Below are positions 1 to 4,815 of a DNA stretch of 6,125 bases, one piece after another. The DNA lies in the NCBI GenBank assembly GCA_013695715.1, contig JACCZZ010000192.1, positions 1 to 6,125 of the forward strand. The letters are read 5' to 3'. The notes beneath the pieces were generated by a model that ran no database searches, was not told the DNA's origin, and worked only from the letters and a program-made list of their open reading frames with translations. The DNA is from Chitinophagales bacterium (lineage in GTDB: Bacteria; Bacteroidota; Bacteroidia; Chitinophagales; UBA10324). Position 1 is the stretch's first letter; each line of letters starts with the position of its first letter. Made by a program: the position numbers and the translations under genes.

Positions 1-132
1 ATTACTGAGGAAGTATTCAAAAAGCTGTTTAAAGTTTCACCCTTAAAGCGAACGAAATATTCGGGTATTAAGAGAAACATTGAATTTATTAAAACGAATT
101 CAGTGAAATCAGACAGCGGAATAACCCATTAA
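1..132 (+). CDS. queG: Epoxyqueuosine reductase QueG, C-terminal fragment (5' end outside window)
   Basis: The frame is open from base 1 to a TAA at 130-132 and gives 43 residues of a C-terminus. It holds a T-E-E-V-F-K-K-L-F-K stretch, then P-L-K-R-T-K-Y-S-G and K-R-N-I-E-F-I. This matches from memory the end of Bacteroidota QueG proteins (S-x-x-K-R-T-K-Y-x-G-L-x-R-N-I). QueG is the cobalamin- and Fe-S-dependent enzyme that reduces epoxyqueuosine to queuosine at position 34 of tRNAs with GUN anticodons. The catalytic and cluster-binding parts lie outside the window, so the call rests on the tail alone. The stop overlaps that of the convergent miaE gene. The last 10 or so residues (K-S-D-S-G-I-T-H) look like an unconserved tail. 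Another protein sharing the tail cannot be excluded. Confidence 0.72.
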   Translation: MTEEVFKKLFKVSPLKRTKYSGIKRNIEFIKTNSVKSDSGITH

Positions 133-710
133 TGAATGTGCTGTCCTTTCAATTCCATTGAATTTAATATTTCTTTTTCTACATCAAGCATTTCCCTCCA
201 GCGAGCATTCACTGTTTCGGCAGCCATATAAAGTTTCGCCAGCTTCATGAAAACAGTATAATGGCCTGCTTCCGATTCCATGAAGTGACGATAAAATTTT
301 CTCAGTTCCGGTTGGGGCAGCTCCTCGGAAAGCAATCGGAATCGCTCGCAGCTTCTTGCTTCAATTAATGCAGAAACAAGCAATTTATCCATCAACTGGC
401 GTTCAACACGATCTCCTGTACGAATCAAACTTCTCAATTGGTTTACATATTCATCTTTACGCTGTTTGCCGAGCCTCAGATTCCTTTTGTTCAATTCAGC
501 TAAAACCATTCTGAAATGACCCCACTCTTCGGTTACAATGGGTGCTAGCTTTTCTACCAGCTCGTGCCGGTCAGGATAATTTTGAATGAGCGAAATACAA
601 GTAGATGCTGCCTTCTGCTCACAATATGCATGATCGGTAAGAATTGCTTCGAGCGACAGGGAGGCAAGGTTTACCCATCTCGGATCTGTAGGCAATTGCA
701 GGCGAAGCAT
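129..710 (-). CDS. miaE: tRNA-(ms2io6A)-hydroxylase MiaE
   Basis: This 193-residue protein is full length for bacterial MiaE, a cytosolic ferritin-like di-iron monooxygenase that hydroxylates the isopentenyl group of ms2i6A at position 37 of tRNAs reading UNN codons. The N-terminus (L-P-T-D-P-R-W-V) and H-A-Y-C-E-Q-K-A-A are family hallmarks. The expected di-iron ligand set is present: E31, the E62-W-G-H65 ExxH motif, E117, and the second ExxH motif E147-A-G-H150. The ATG at 710 is preferred because it gives the conserved family N-terminus. No Shine-Dalgarno is visible, as expected for Bacteroidota. A promoter-like TTTG-N23-TATCTTCG lies just upstream. The gene ends tail to tail with queG; both act on the anticodon loop, and tRNA-Tyr can be a substrate of both. 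I see no terminator between them. Confidence 0.93.
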   Translation of the reverse strand: MLRLQLPTDPRWVNLASLSLEAILTDHAYCEQKAASTCISLIQNYPDRHELVEKLAPIVTEEWGHFRMVLAELNKRNLRLGKQRKDEYVNQLRSLIRTGDRVERQLMDKLLVSALIEARSCERFRLLSEELPQPELRKFYRHFMESEAGHYTVFMKLAKLYMAAETVNARWREMLDVEKEILNSMELKGQHIH

Positions 711-724
711 GTTCGAATTTCTTG

Positions 725-759
725 CGAAGATAGCAGGCCGCTAGAAGTGTTGTAACAAA
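725..759 (-). promoter_or_regulatory. Candidate Bacteroidota promoter for miaE
   Basis: On the minus strand TTTG (756-759) is followed after 23 bases by TATCTTCG (725-732). The latter differs from the TAnnTTTG -7 consensus at one base. The spacing is at the long end of the known range. Transcription would begin about 10 bases before the miaE ATG, a very short leader. Confidence 0.4.
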
Positions 760-826
760 AATTATGAATTCTTACATAATCGCTACTATTTGAGATTCTA
801 CAGTTGAAATCACAACTTTACAGAGA

Positions 827-1801
827 ATGAAAATTCTTATAATACGGTTTAGCTCTATTGGCGATATTGTGCTTACTACTCCTGTGATCAGATGCATTAA
901 GAAGCAGGTTTCAGAAGTAGAGATCCATTACCTCACCAGCTATTCTTTTCGCGATATCATTGAGCATAATCCATACATTGATAAAAAGTATTATTTAGAG
1001 AATGATCTGAATTCTATTGTAAAATCTCTTAGAAAAGAAAACTATGATTTCATTCTCGACCTGCATGGCAGCCGAAAGTCATGGCGTATTAAACTGCTTT
1101 TAGGAAAAAAATCACGCACCTTTAATAAACTGAATTTTGAAAAGTGGCTTTATGTAAATTTTAAATGGAACATTCTTCCGCCAGTTCATATTGTGGACCG
1201 ATATCTGGAGCCGGTGAGATGGCTTGGAGTAAGAAATGATGGTGAAGGCTTAGATTATTTCCTTGCTCTAAAGGACGAAATAACCATTGATCAATTGCCT
1301 TTAACTCATATTCATGGATACATCGCCTTGGTAATTGGAGCAAAACATTATACAAAAAAACTGCCTATAGAAAAATTACTAAAGCTTTGCTCCTATCTAA
1401 CCTATCCTATTATAGTTCTTGGGGGATCGGAAGATCAACCAATTGGAGAGCAATTAACGAAGAGTGATTCCTTGAAAATAGTTAATGGCTGCGGCAGATA
1501 TTCACTCAATCAATCTGCATCGTTTATAAAGCAGTCAACGGTGGTAATTACACATGACACCGGGCTTATGCACATAGCAGCTGCTTATAATAAAAAAATA
1601 ATTTCCCTTTGGGGAAATACGGTTCCTGAATTTGGTATGTATCCTTATGTTGCTGATTTAAAGTCAGTAAAGGTGGGAATAAGAGACCTGCCTTGCAGGC
1701 CCTGCTCAAAGATCGGTTTTTCACGTTGTCCGCAAGGCCATTTTAAGTGCATGGAGCTCATAGATCAAAAGTTGGTTGCCGAGGCGGTAAGTAAAATATA
1801 A
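827..1801 (+). CDS. Glycosyltransferase family 9 (heptosyltransferase-like)
   Basis: The 324-residue length is usual for GT9 enzymes, which move a sugar (ADP-heptose in the classic members) onto lipopolysaccharide core or a related surface glycan at the cytoplasmic face of the inner membrane. The N-terminus M-K-I-L-I-I-R-F-S-S-I-G-D-I-V-L-T-T-P is the family signature, including the S-x-G-D acceptor-side loop at residues 10-13. The C-terminal Rossmann half shows I-V-L-G-G-S-E-D and T-H-D-T-G-L-M-H-I-A (242-251), the nucleotide-sugar site, then S-L-W-G-N-T-V-P. Four cysteines near the end (C290, C293, C301, C308; CxxC-x7-C-x6-C) form the Cys-rich tail common in this family. It has no signal peptide. 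The exact donor and acceptor cannot be read from the sequence, so I give no waa symbol. It stands alone, divergent from miaE and convergent with the DUF4294 gene, rather than in a visible LPS operon. I find no convincing promoter; the best T-rich match, TACTATTTG at 784-792, has the wrong internal spacing. Confidence 0.9.
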   Translation: MKILIIRFSSIGDIVLTTPVIRCIKKQVSEVEIHYLTSYSFRDIIEHNPYIDKKYYLENDLNSIVKSLRKENYDFILDLHGSRKSWRIKLLLGKKSRTFNKLNFEKWLYVNFKWNILPPVHIVDRYLEPVRWLGVRNDGEGLDYFLALKDEITIDQLPLTHIHGYIALVIGAKHYTKKLPIEKLLKLCSYLTYPIIVLGGSEDQPIGEQLTKSDSLKIVNGCGRYSLNQSASFIKQSTVVITHDTGLMHIAAAYNKKIISLWGNTVPEFGMYPYVADLKSVKVGIRDLPCRPCSKIGFSRCPQGHFKCMELIDQKLVAEAVSKI

Positions 1802-1820
1802 CCATGAATACCACGTATTA

Positions 1821-1860
1821 GGAAGGGATATCTACGATCTTTAATCAGTATATGCCTTCC
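1821..1860. terminator. Weak hairpin between convergent genes, possible terminator
   Basis: An 11-base inverted repeat (GGAAGGGATAT at 1821-1831, ATATGCCTTCC at 1850-1860) has one central mismatch and an 18-base loop. The right arm lies inside the last codons of the DUF4294 gene. Neither strand has a T-run after the stem, so this is not a standard intrinsic terminator. It may slow or stop polymerase between the two convergent genes, or be chance. Confidence 0.3.
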
Positions 1861-2414
1861 AACGATCTAACAATAAATTCTATGTCCTTTTCCTGTTGAG
1901 GATTATATTCATATCGTAAACTATAACCAAGAAACTGGCTCATCTTGTTCCAGTAAAATGCAGATACAGGATTCTTAAATTCCGTAATCAGATCATATAC
2001 ACTCATGCCTGTTTCCCTGGCCACCAGCTTACATAATATTTCACCTTGAGTAACGGTTAAATTTTTAAGATCGCCTTCAAACAATTCATCTAATTCATCT
2101 TCTTTCAATTTCATGAATTTTTTACGCTCACGCTTTTTATCAAGAGAGGACATCGTAGAATTAATTTCCCTGAAAATAGTACCTGCCTCTTTTGCATATG
2201 GATAGACAATGGTAACATTTCGCTTCAATTGATTAAATCTAGATTGCTCAAGAGGATCCTTAAATGTCCTTTTAGATACTACGATAATGTCGGGTATTTG
2301 GTAAGAAGGAAAAGTATCGTTGCCAATGACTACTATTGGCAGAAGCATAGCAGTTTGCCCCATTAACGGAAATGCTGCAAGGCATGAAATGATGATGCAG
2401 AGTAATTGTTTCAT
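1845..2414 (-). CDS. DUF4294 family secreted protein
   Basis: This 189-residue protein matches from memory the Bacteroidota-specific DUF4294 family (Pfam PF14127), whose function is unknown. Residues 1-19 form a signal peptide: K-Q, then a hydrophobic stretch ending A-F-P-L-M-G-Q. The mature protein should therefore be periplasmic or outer-membrane associated. Family features include the G-N-D-T-F-P start of the mature domain, I-V-Y-P-Y-A-K-E-A near residue 70, a charged K/E/D-rich helix (about 90-115), the L-T-V-T-Q-G-E-I-L-C-K-L-V-A-R-E-T-G-M-S-V-Y-D block given here only by its key T-Q-G and R-E-T-G positions, and A-F-Y-W-N-K. The block after residue 115 is the most conserved part. The cysteine in the signal region (I-I-S-C) is not placed like a lipobox because hydrophobic residues follow it, so I do not call it a lipoprotein. 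It converges on the glycosyltransferase gene and is divergent from the small lipoprotein pair. Confidence 0.87.
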   Translation of the reverse strand: MKQLLCIIISCLAAFPLMGQTAMLLPIVVIGNDTFPSYQIPDIIVVSKRTFKDPLEQSRFNQLKRNVTIVYPYAKEAGTIFREINSTMSSLDKKRERKKFMKLKEDELDELFEGDLKNLTVTQGEILCKLVARETGMSVYDLITEFKNPVSAFYWNKMSQFLGYSLRYEYNPQQEKDIEFIVRSLEGIY

Positions 2415-2549
2415 GAAAAGATTAATAATCTGCTGTTAATAGTCAACATTTATTCCAGTTATGGTATATCTCTGTAACGTGCTCAAACATTGGTTGGTAC
2501 AATTGTTGAAAACTTCATCATTCTATTATAAACTAAAGTTTAAATAATC

Positions 2550-2557
2550 TATTTTTG
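2550..2557 (+). promoter_or_regulatory. -7 promoter element for the small lipoprotein pair
   Basis: TATTTTTG is a perfect match to the Bacteroidota TAnnTTTG element. The -33 region is poor: the best is TTA at 2526-2528, 21 bases upstream. Transcription would begin near 2562-2564. This places the first ATG (2566) at the very 5' end of the message and the ATG at 2584 about 20 bases inside it, which favours 2584 as the start of the downstream gene. Confidence 0.5.
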
Positions 2558-2583
2558 CGAAACAAATGTTAAACTCCTCTAAA

Positions 2584-2832
2584 ATGAACCGACTCTCTTC
2601 CCTCCTTACCGGAGGTTTTTTACTCTCACTTACCTTCGTAAGCTGTCAGCAGCCAGCAAAGATGATGGATCCTGAGACCCGAGCTGCAAAAGCGGATTCT
2701 GTTGCCAGATCAAGGATGCAAATGGTAGCAGATTCAATGATGAATGAATGCTCCTCTAATCAAGCCATGATGGTTCAGATGAAGGCAGACTCACTTTACA
2801 ATGCTGCAATAGCTGCAATGCCCAATCCTTAA
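2584..2832 (+). CDS. Small predicted lipoprotein with three Asp-Ser repeats (paralog A)
   Basis: I do not recognise a named family. From the ATG at 2584 the protein has 82 residues: M-N-R, a hydrophobic stretch, and a lipobox F-V-S-C with the lipidated cysteine at 21. This is a typical type II signal peptide. The longest frame begins at 2566 and would add six polar residues, but the -7 element at 2550-2557 leaves almost no leader for it. The mature part is short, rich in Met, Ala, Asp and Ser, and probably helical. D-S occurs at residues 38-39, 50-51 and 69-70, two of them as K-A-D-S, and there is one further cysteine at 56. It aligns without gaps over 52 residues (15 identities) to the next gene product, so the two arose by duplication. 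The 39-base gap to that gene has no terminator, which suggests co-transcription. Anchoring in the outer membrane is likely; function unknown. Confidence 0.72.
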   Translation: MNRLSSLLTGGFLLSLTFVSCQQPAKMMDPETRAAKADSVARSRMQMVADSMMNECSSNQAMMVQMKADSLYNAAIAAMPNP

Positions 2833-2871
2833 ATAAGATTGATAACTTCTTAAAACATAATCCTCCAAAAA

Positions 2872-3306
2872 ATGAAAAAACTTTTTAGCATATTCTTTTC
2901 GGGCGTTTTGATGGCGCTTGCTTTACAAAGCTGCACCCAACCGAAGGTAGACACTGGCCGTGAAATGGCATCCATCGATTCCTTAGCAAGTTTAAGAGTG
3001 GTAGCCTACCGAGATTCATTGCAAATGACATGTATGAATTCAGTGATGACCCTCGCTCAGGCAAGGGCAGATTCGATGATGCAGACTGCAATGAAAAAAA
3101 CTCCGGGTAAAAAACCGAAGCCAGTGACTACAACCACGAAACCTGTAAAATCTGACGTAATAAATAGGCCTGGCACAACCAATTCTAAAGATTCGGTAAC
3201 AATTACAAATCGACCAGGAACCATAAATAATACTACAGGTGATAAACCTACCATAACTAATCGTCCAGGTGCTACCAAAATAGATACATCAAATACTCCG
3301 AAATGA
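2872..3306 (+). CDS. Small predicted lipoprotein with Asp-Ser module and NRPG-repeat tail (paralog B)
   Basis: The 144-residue protein has a clear lipoprotein signal: M-K-K, a hydrophobic core, lipobox L-Q-S-C, lipidated cysteine at 21. Residues 27-78 repeat the layout of the upstream gene product: D-S at 36-37, 48-49 and 67-68 and a lone cysteine at 54, all in matching positions. From about residue 80 a tail absent from paralog A follows. It is rich in Lys, Thr, Pro and Asn and carries three N-R-P-G units (98-101, 113-116, 130-133) in a T-I-T-N-R-P-G-T context. The tail is low-complexity and probably disordered; a cell-surface spacer or peptidoglycan-contact role is only a guess. It lies 39 bases after paralog A and is followed by a strong terminator, so the two probably form a two-gene operon. 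No named family recognised; function unknown. Confidence 0.78.
   Translation: MKKLFSIFFSGVLMALALQSCTQPKVDTGREMASIDSLASLRVVAYRDSLQMTCMNSVMTLAQARADSMMQTAMKKTPGKKPKPVTTTTKPVKSDVINRPGTTNSKDSVTITNRPGTINNTTGDKPTITNRPGATKIDTSNTPK
3160..3270 (+). repeat. Three degenerate NRPG repeats in the tail of lipoprotein B
   Basis: Three copies of I-(T)-N-R-P-G occur at a spacing of 15 and 17 residues. The Arg-Pro-Gly codons differ in every copy (AGG-CCT-GGC, CGA-CCA-GGA, CGT-CCA-GGT). The repeat is therefore old or held by selection on the protein, not a fresh DNA duplication. Confidence 0.7.
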
Positions 3307-3327
3307 TAGTATAATATTAGGCAATTG

Positions 3328-3365
3328 AAAAAAGCTGATAGGAGAAAATCCTGTCAGCTTTTTTT
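3328..3365. terminator. Strong intrinsic terminator, probably bidirectional
   Basis: A 16-bp stem pairs AAAAAAGCTGATAGGA (3328-3343) with TCCTGTCAGCTTTTTT (3349-3364), with one G-T pair and a five-base loop (GAAAA). The plus strand ends in seven Ts (3359-3365), and six As on the left give a T-run on the minus strand. It lies 22 bases after the lipoprotein pair and 17 bases beyond the stop of the first EGF lipoprotein gene, so it can serve both converging transcripts. Confidence 0.88.
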
Positions 3366-3381
3366 ATGGTGATAAGCTTAC

Positions 3382-3885
3382 TTATTTAACCCATACAGAG
3401 TTGTTACAACTATTGGTTGAATTTCCAGGATTAGAAATTGTATAATTCCAAATTATCGTTGAACTACCGCTTAATATTCCATTACCAGAAACTGATCTGC
3501 CATCAGAATCGGGGTATTGAGGTGGAATCTCTATTGTGCTTAAGCCGATGGTCGCACGTACATTGCCAGCAAAATCATTATTAAAATTAGAAATGTACAC
3601 TTGGGAGTGATTGGAATCATCTGCCAGAATATTAACTGTATACAATGCATTTCCCGTTACTGAACAGTTATCAGCAACATTGTATGTCCCTAGAAATTTT
3701 GTCTGTGTTTTAGTGCTACAATCATCTCCTTCAAAACCTGGCTGGCAACCACAAACACCATCAATGCATATTCCCTCATTGGCGCAGAGTACCTTTTTAC
3801 ACTTGTCACTGCAGGAGTAAAAAAATAGAGTGCAAAAAGTAAATAGTGCTAGTGCAATGACGGTGTTAATACCACTTGTTTTCAT
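3382..3885 (-). CDS. EGF-like domain lipoprotein, paralog 1
   Basis: From the ATG at 3885 the product has 167 residues. M-K-T-S-G-I-N-T starts a signal peptide with a long hydrophobic core and an F-Y-S-C lipobox (lipidated Cys25). The frame extends ten residues upstream to an ATG at 3915, but a -7-like element (3917-3924) abuts that ATG and the shorter form is a cleaner signal peptide. Residues 29-56 form one EGF-like domain with six cysteines (29, 34, 40, 45, 47, 56) and the typical C-x-N-x-G-x-C and C-x-C-x-x-G-F-x-G-x-x-C pattern. The rest is a beta-rich region of about 105 residues starting K-F-L-G-T-Y, holding I-S-N-F-N and I-P-P-Q, with cysteines at 74 and 160 that could pair, and ending V-W-V-K. 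It is a clear paralog of the next minus-strand gene (14 of 28 identities in the EGF part), yet is separated from it by a terminator. Extracytoplasmic; binding partner unknown. The C-terminal part may be lipocalin-like, which is a guess. Confidence 0.82.
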   Translation of the reverse strand: MKTSGINTVIALALFTFCTLFFYSCSDKCKKVLCANEGICIDGVCGCQPGFEGDDCSTKTQTKFLGTYNVADNCSVTGNALYTVNILADDSNHSQVYISNFNNDFAGNVRATIGLSTIEIPPQYPDSDGRSVSGNGILSGSSTIIWNYTISNPGNSTNSCNNSVWVK

Positions 3886-3916
3886 AATGTGGGAAATCAA
3901 TTTTAATATTTTCACA

Positions 3917-3924
3917 CTAAGATA
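3917..3924 (-). promoter_or_regulatory. Candidate -7 element for EGF lipoprotein 1
   Basis: Minus-strand TATCTTAG matches TAnnTTTG except for one base. No convincing TTG is found at the -33 position. It would start transcription near 3910-3912, inside the longest version of the frame but about 25 bases before the ATG at 3885. Confidence 0.28.
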
Positions 3925-4105
3925 AGCTTGTTCTCAGAAAATATAGGAGAAGGGTGAAATAGACCATCTTATCCGTCCCTCTCACCATATTAGTTTAATC
4001 TTTTTGTACTCCGTATCTGACACTTGAAAGACCGCACGATAAACAATTTAACTCCGGTCGATGGAGAGAGACTTACACCTTGGTTTATTAATTTACGAAC
4101 ACACA

Positions 4106-4148
4106 TTTAATAAAAAAAGCCGCAGATACTGCGGCTTTCTTTATTAAA
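4106..4148 (-). terminator. Intrinsic terminator of EGF lipoprotein 2
   Basis: A GC-rich core, AAAGCCGCAG (4116-4125) with CTGCGGCTTT (4129-4138), has a three-base loop. It is extended by AT pairs to a stem of about 20 bp with one mismatch (4112-side A against C4139). Read on the minus strand, the GC stem is followed by seven Ts, 12 bases after the stop of the EGF lipoprotein 2 gene. It separates the two EGF paralogs into different transcripts. Confidence 0.88.
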
Positions 4149-4160
4149 ATTATTATATAA

Positions 4161-4667
4161 TTATTGTTTTACCCAGCTTCCACTGCAAACATCAGTATTG
4201 CCGGCAGAATCCAGAGCAGTATAAGTCATTTGCAAAGAATTGCCGTCGGTGCTAATGGTACCTGATCCACTGATCAAAATACCACCCAGGTCTTGACTGG
4301 GAATTGTTAATGTAGATCCTTCAACAGTAGCACTAGCAGTTAGGTTGGTTCCAAAGCCACCGAAATTATTAATCAGTACACCATTCGCAGATGTAGCTGA
4401 AGAAGAAATTGTAGAATTGTAACTGTATGCTCCGCTGCCGCACACATCTGCAGCAACCCATGTGCCTGCAAACTTATCATTACTTTTGGTGGTGCAATCC
4501 GCCCCTTCATACCCTAGGGCACATTCACAAGTACCGCTAACGCAGGTACCACCGTTAAGGCAAACAACGTCCTGACAATCATCTTTTGTACATGAATGGA
4601 AGAACATTACAGTTACGAAGGCGATCATTGAAAGCAGAGATGCGCCAAGGATTGAAATTTTTTTCAT
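4161..4667 (-). CDS. EGF-like domain lipoprotein, paralog 2, with possible surface-export signal
   Basis: This 168-residue protein starts M-K-K, has a hydrophobic core and an F-H-S-C lipobox (lipidated Cys26). The residues after the cysteine, T-K-D-D, fit the K-(D/E)2 lipoprotein export signal described for Bacteroidota, so surface display is plausible. One EGF-like domain spans residues 31-58 with cysteines at 31, 36, 42, 47, 49 and 58, the same spacing as in paralog 1. The C-terminal region begins K-F-A-G-T-W, is rich in Ser, Thr, Gly and Asn, contains I-N-N-F and I-P-S-Q, and has two cysteines (76, 161) in the same places as in paralog 1 before the final S-W-V-K-Q. It reads as a beta-sandwich or barrel. 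A good promoter (4708-4738) lies upstream and a strong terminator downstream, so it is its own transcription unit, divergent from tilS. Function unknown; a binding or adhesion role is inference from the EGF fold. Confidence 0.86.
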   Translation of the reverse strand: MKKISILGASLLSMIAFVTVMFFHSCTKDDCQDVVCLNGGTCVSGTCECALGYEGADCTTKSNDKFAGTWVAADVCGSGAYSYNSTISSSATSANGVLINNFGGFGTNLTASATVEGSTLTIPSQDLGGILISGSGTISTDGNSLQMTYTALDSAGNTDVCSGSWVKQ

Positions 4668-4707
4668 AATTTTTTGAGATTTGAGTTTTTTAAGGATTAT
4701 CTCGCCA

Positions 4708-4738
4708 CAAATATAGGCTTAATGCATGGTTTACACAA
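4708..4738 (-). promoter_or_regulatory. Promoter of EGF lipoprotein 2
   Basis: On the minus strand TTG (4736-4738) is followed after 20 bases by TATATTTG (4708-4715), a perfect TAnnTTTG element at normal spacing. Transcription would begin near 4701, leaving a leader of about 34 bases. This is the best promoter match in the window. Confidence 0.68.
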
Positions 4739-4750
4739 CCGCCTATATTT
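4709..4750. repeat. Perfect 10-bp inverted repeat between divergent promoters
   Basis: AAATATAGGC (4709-4718) and GCCTATATTT (4741-4750) are exact reverse complements with a 22-base spacer. The left arm covers most of the -7 element of EGF lipoprotein 2, and the right arm overlaps the plus-strand -7 element facing tilS. It could be a shared operator, or simply two mirrored -7 boxes with a matching GGC edge. Confidence 0.6.
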
Positions 4751-4753
4751 TTG
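4746..4753 (+). promoter_or_regulatory. Candidate -7 element for tilS
   Basis: TATTTTTG is a perfect TAnnTTTG match on the plus strand. No TTG is found at the expected -33 distance, which weakens the call. Transcription would start near 4760, giving a leader of about 56 bases that includes a two-codon ATG-CCA-TAA at 4780-4788. Confidence 0.42.
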
Positions 4754-4815
4754 AGAGCGTTACCCGGAAAACTAATTTTATGCCATAAACAGCAAAACAG
4801 GCTAATAACATACAA

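Noticed and set aside
564..755. Plus-strand open frame of 63 codons
   Set aside because: It is antisense to the conserved N-terminal half of miaE and has no recognisable motif or plausible promoter.
1161..1355. Minus-strand open frame of 64 codons
   Set aside because: It lies wholly inside the conserved glycosyltransferase gene on the other strand and looks like no known protein.
2415..2549. Possible promoter for the DUF4294 gene or an RNA in this gap
   Set aside because: The best minus-strand matches to TAnnTTTG have a mismatch in the TA pair or wrong spacing, and no hairpin with a T-run is present.
2885..3278. Two minus-strand open frames opposite lipoprotein B
   Set aside because: They mirror the lipoprotein gene; their Val/Gly-rich makeup is just the complement of its Thr/Pro-rich tail.
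3611..3820. Plus-strand open frame of 69 codons
   Set aside because: It is antisense to the EGF domain region of a gene with a well-supported paralog.
3371..3929. GATAAGCTT repeated at 3371-3379 and 3921-3929, flanking EGF lipoprotein 1 like a target-site duplication
   Set aside because: The match is only 9 bases, a third copy sits inside tilS near 5889, and no transposase or terminal inverted repeats are present.
3925..4105. Gap between EGF lipoprotein 1 and the terminator of EGF lipoprotein 2
   Set aside because: I looked for a small gene or RNA. Only short inverted pieces occur (GGTGA/TCACC near 3954-3985, GACCG/CGGTC at 4030-4059), too weak to call a structure.
4780..4788. Two-codon upstream frame ATG-CCA-TAA in the tilS leader
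   Set aside because: It is too short to distinguish from chance in AT-rich DNA, and no attenuator-like hairpin accompanies it.
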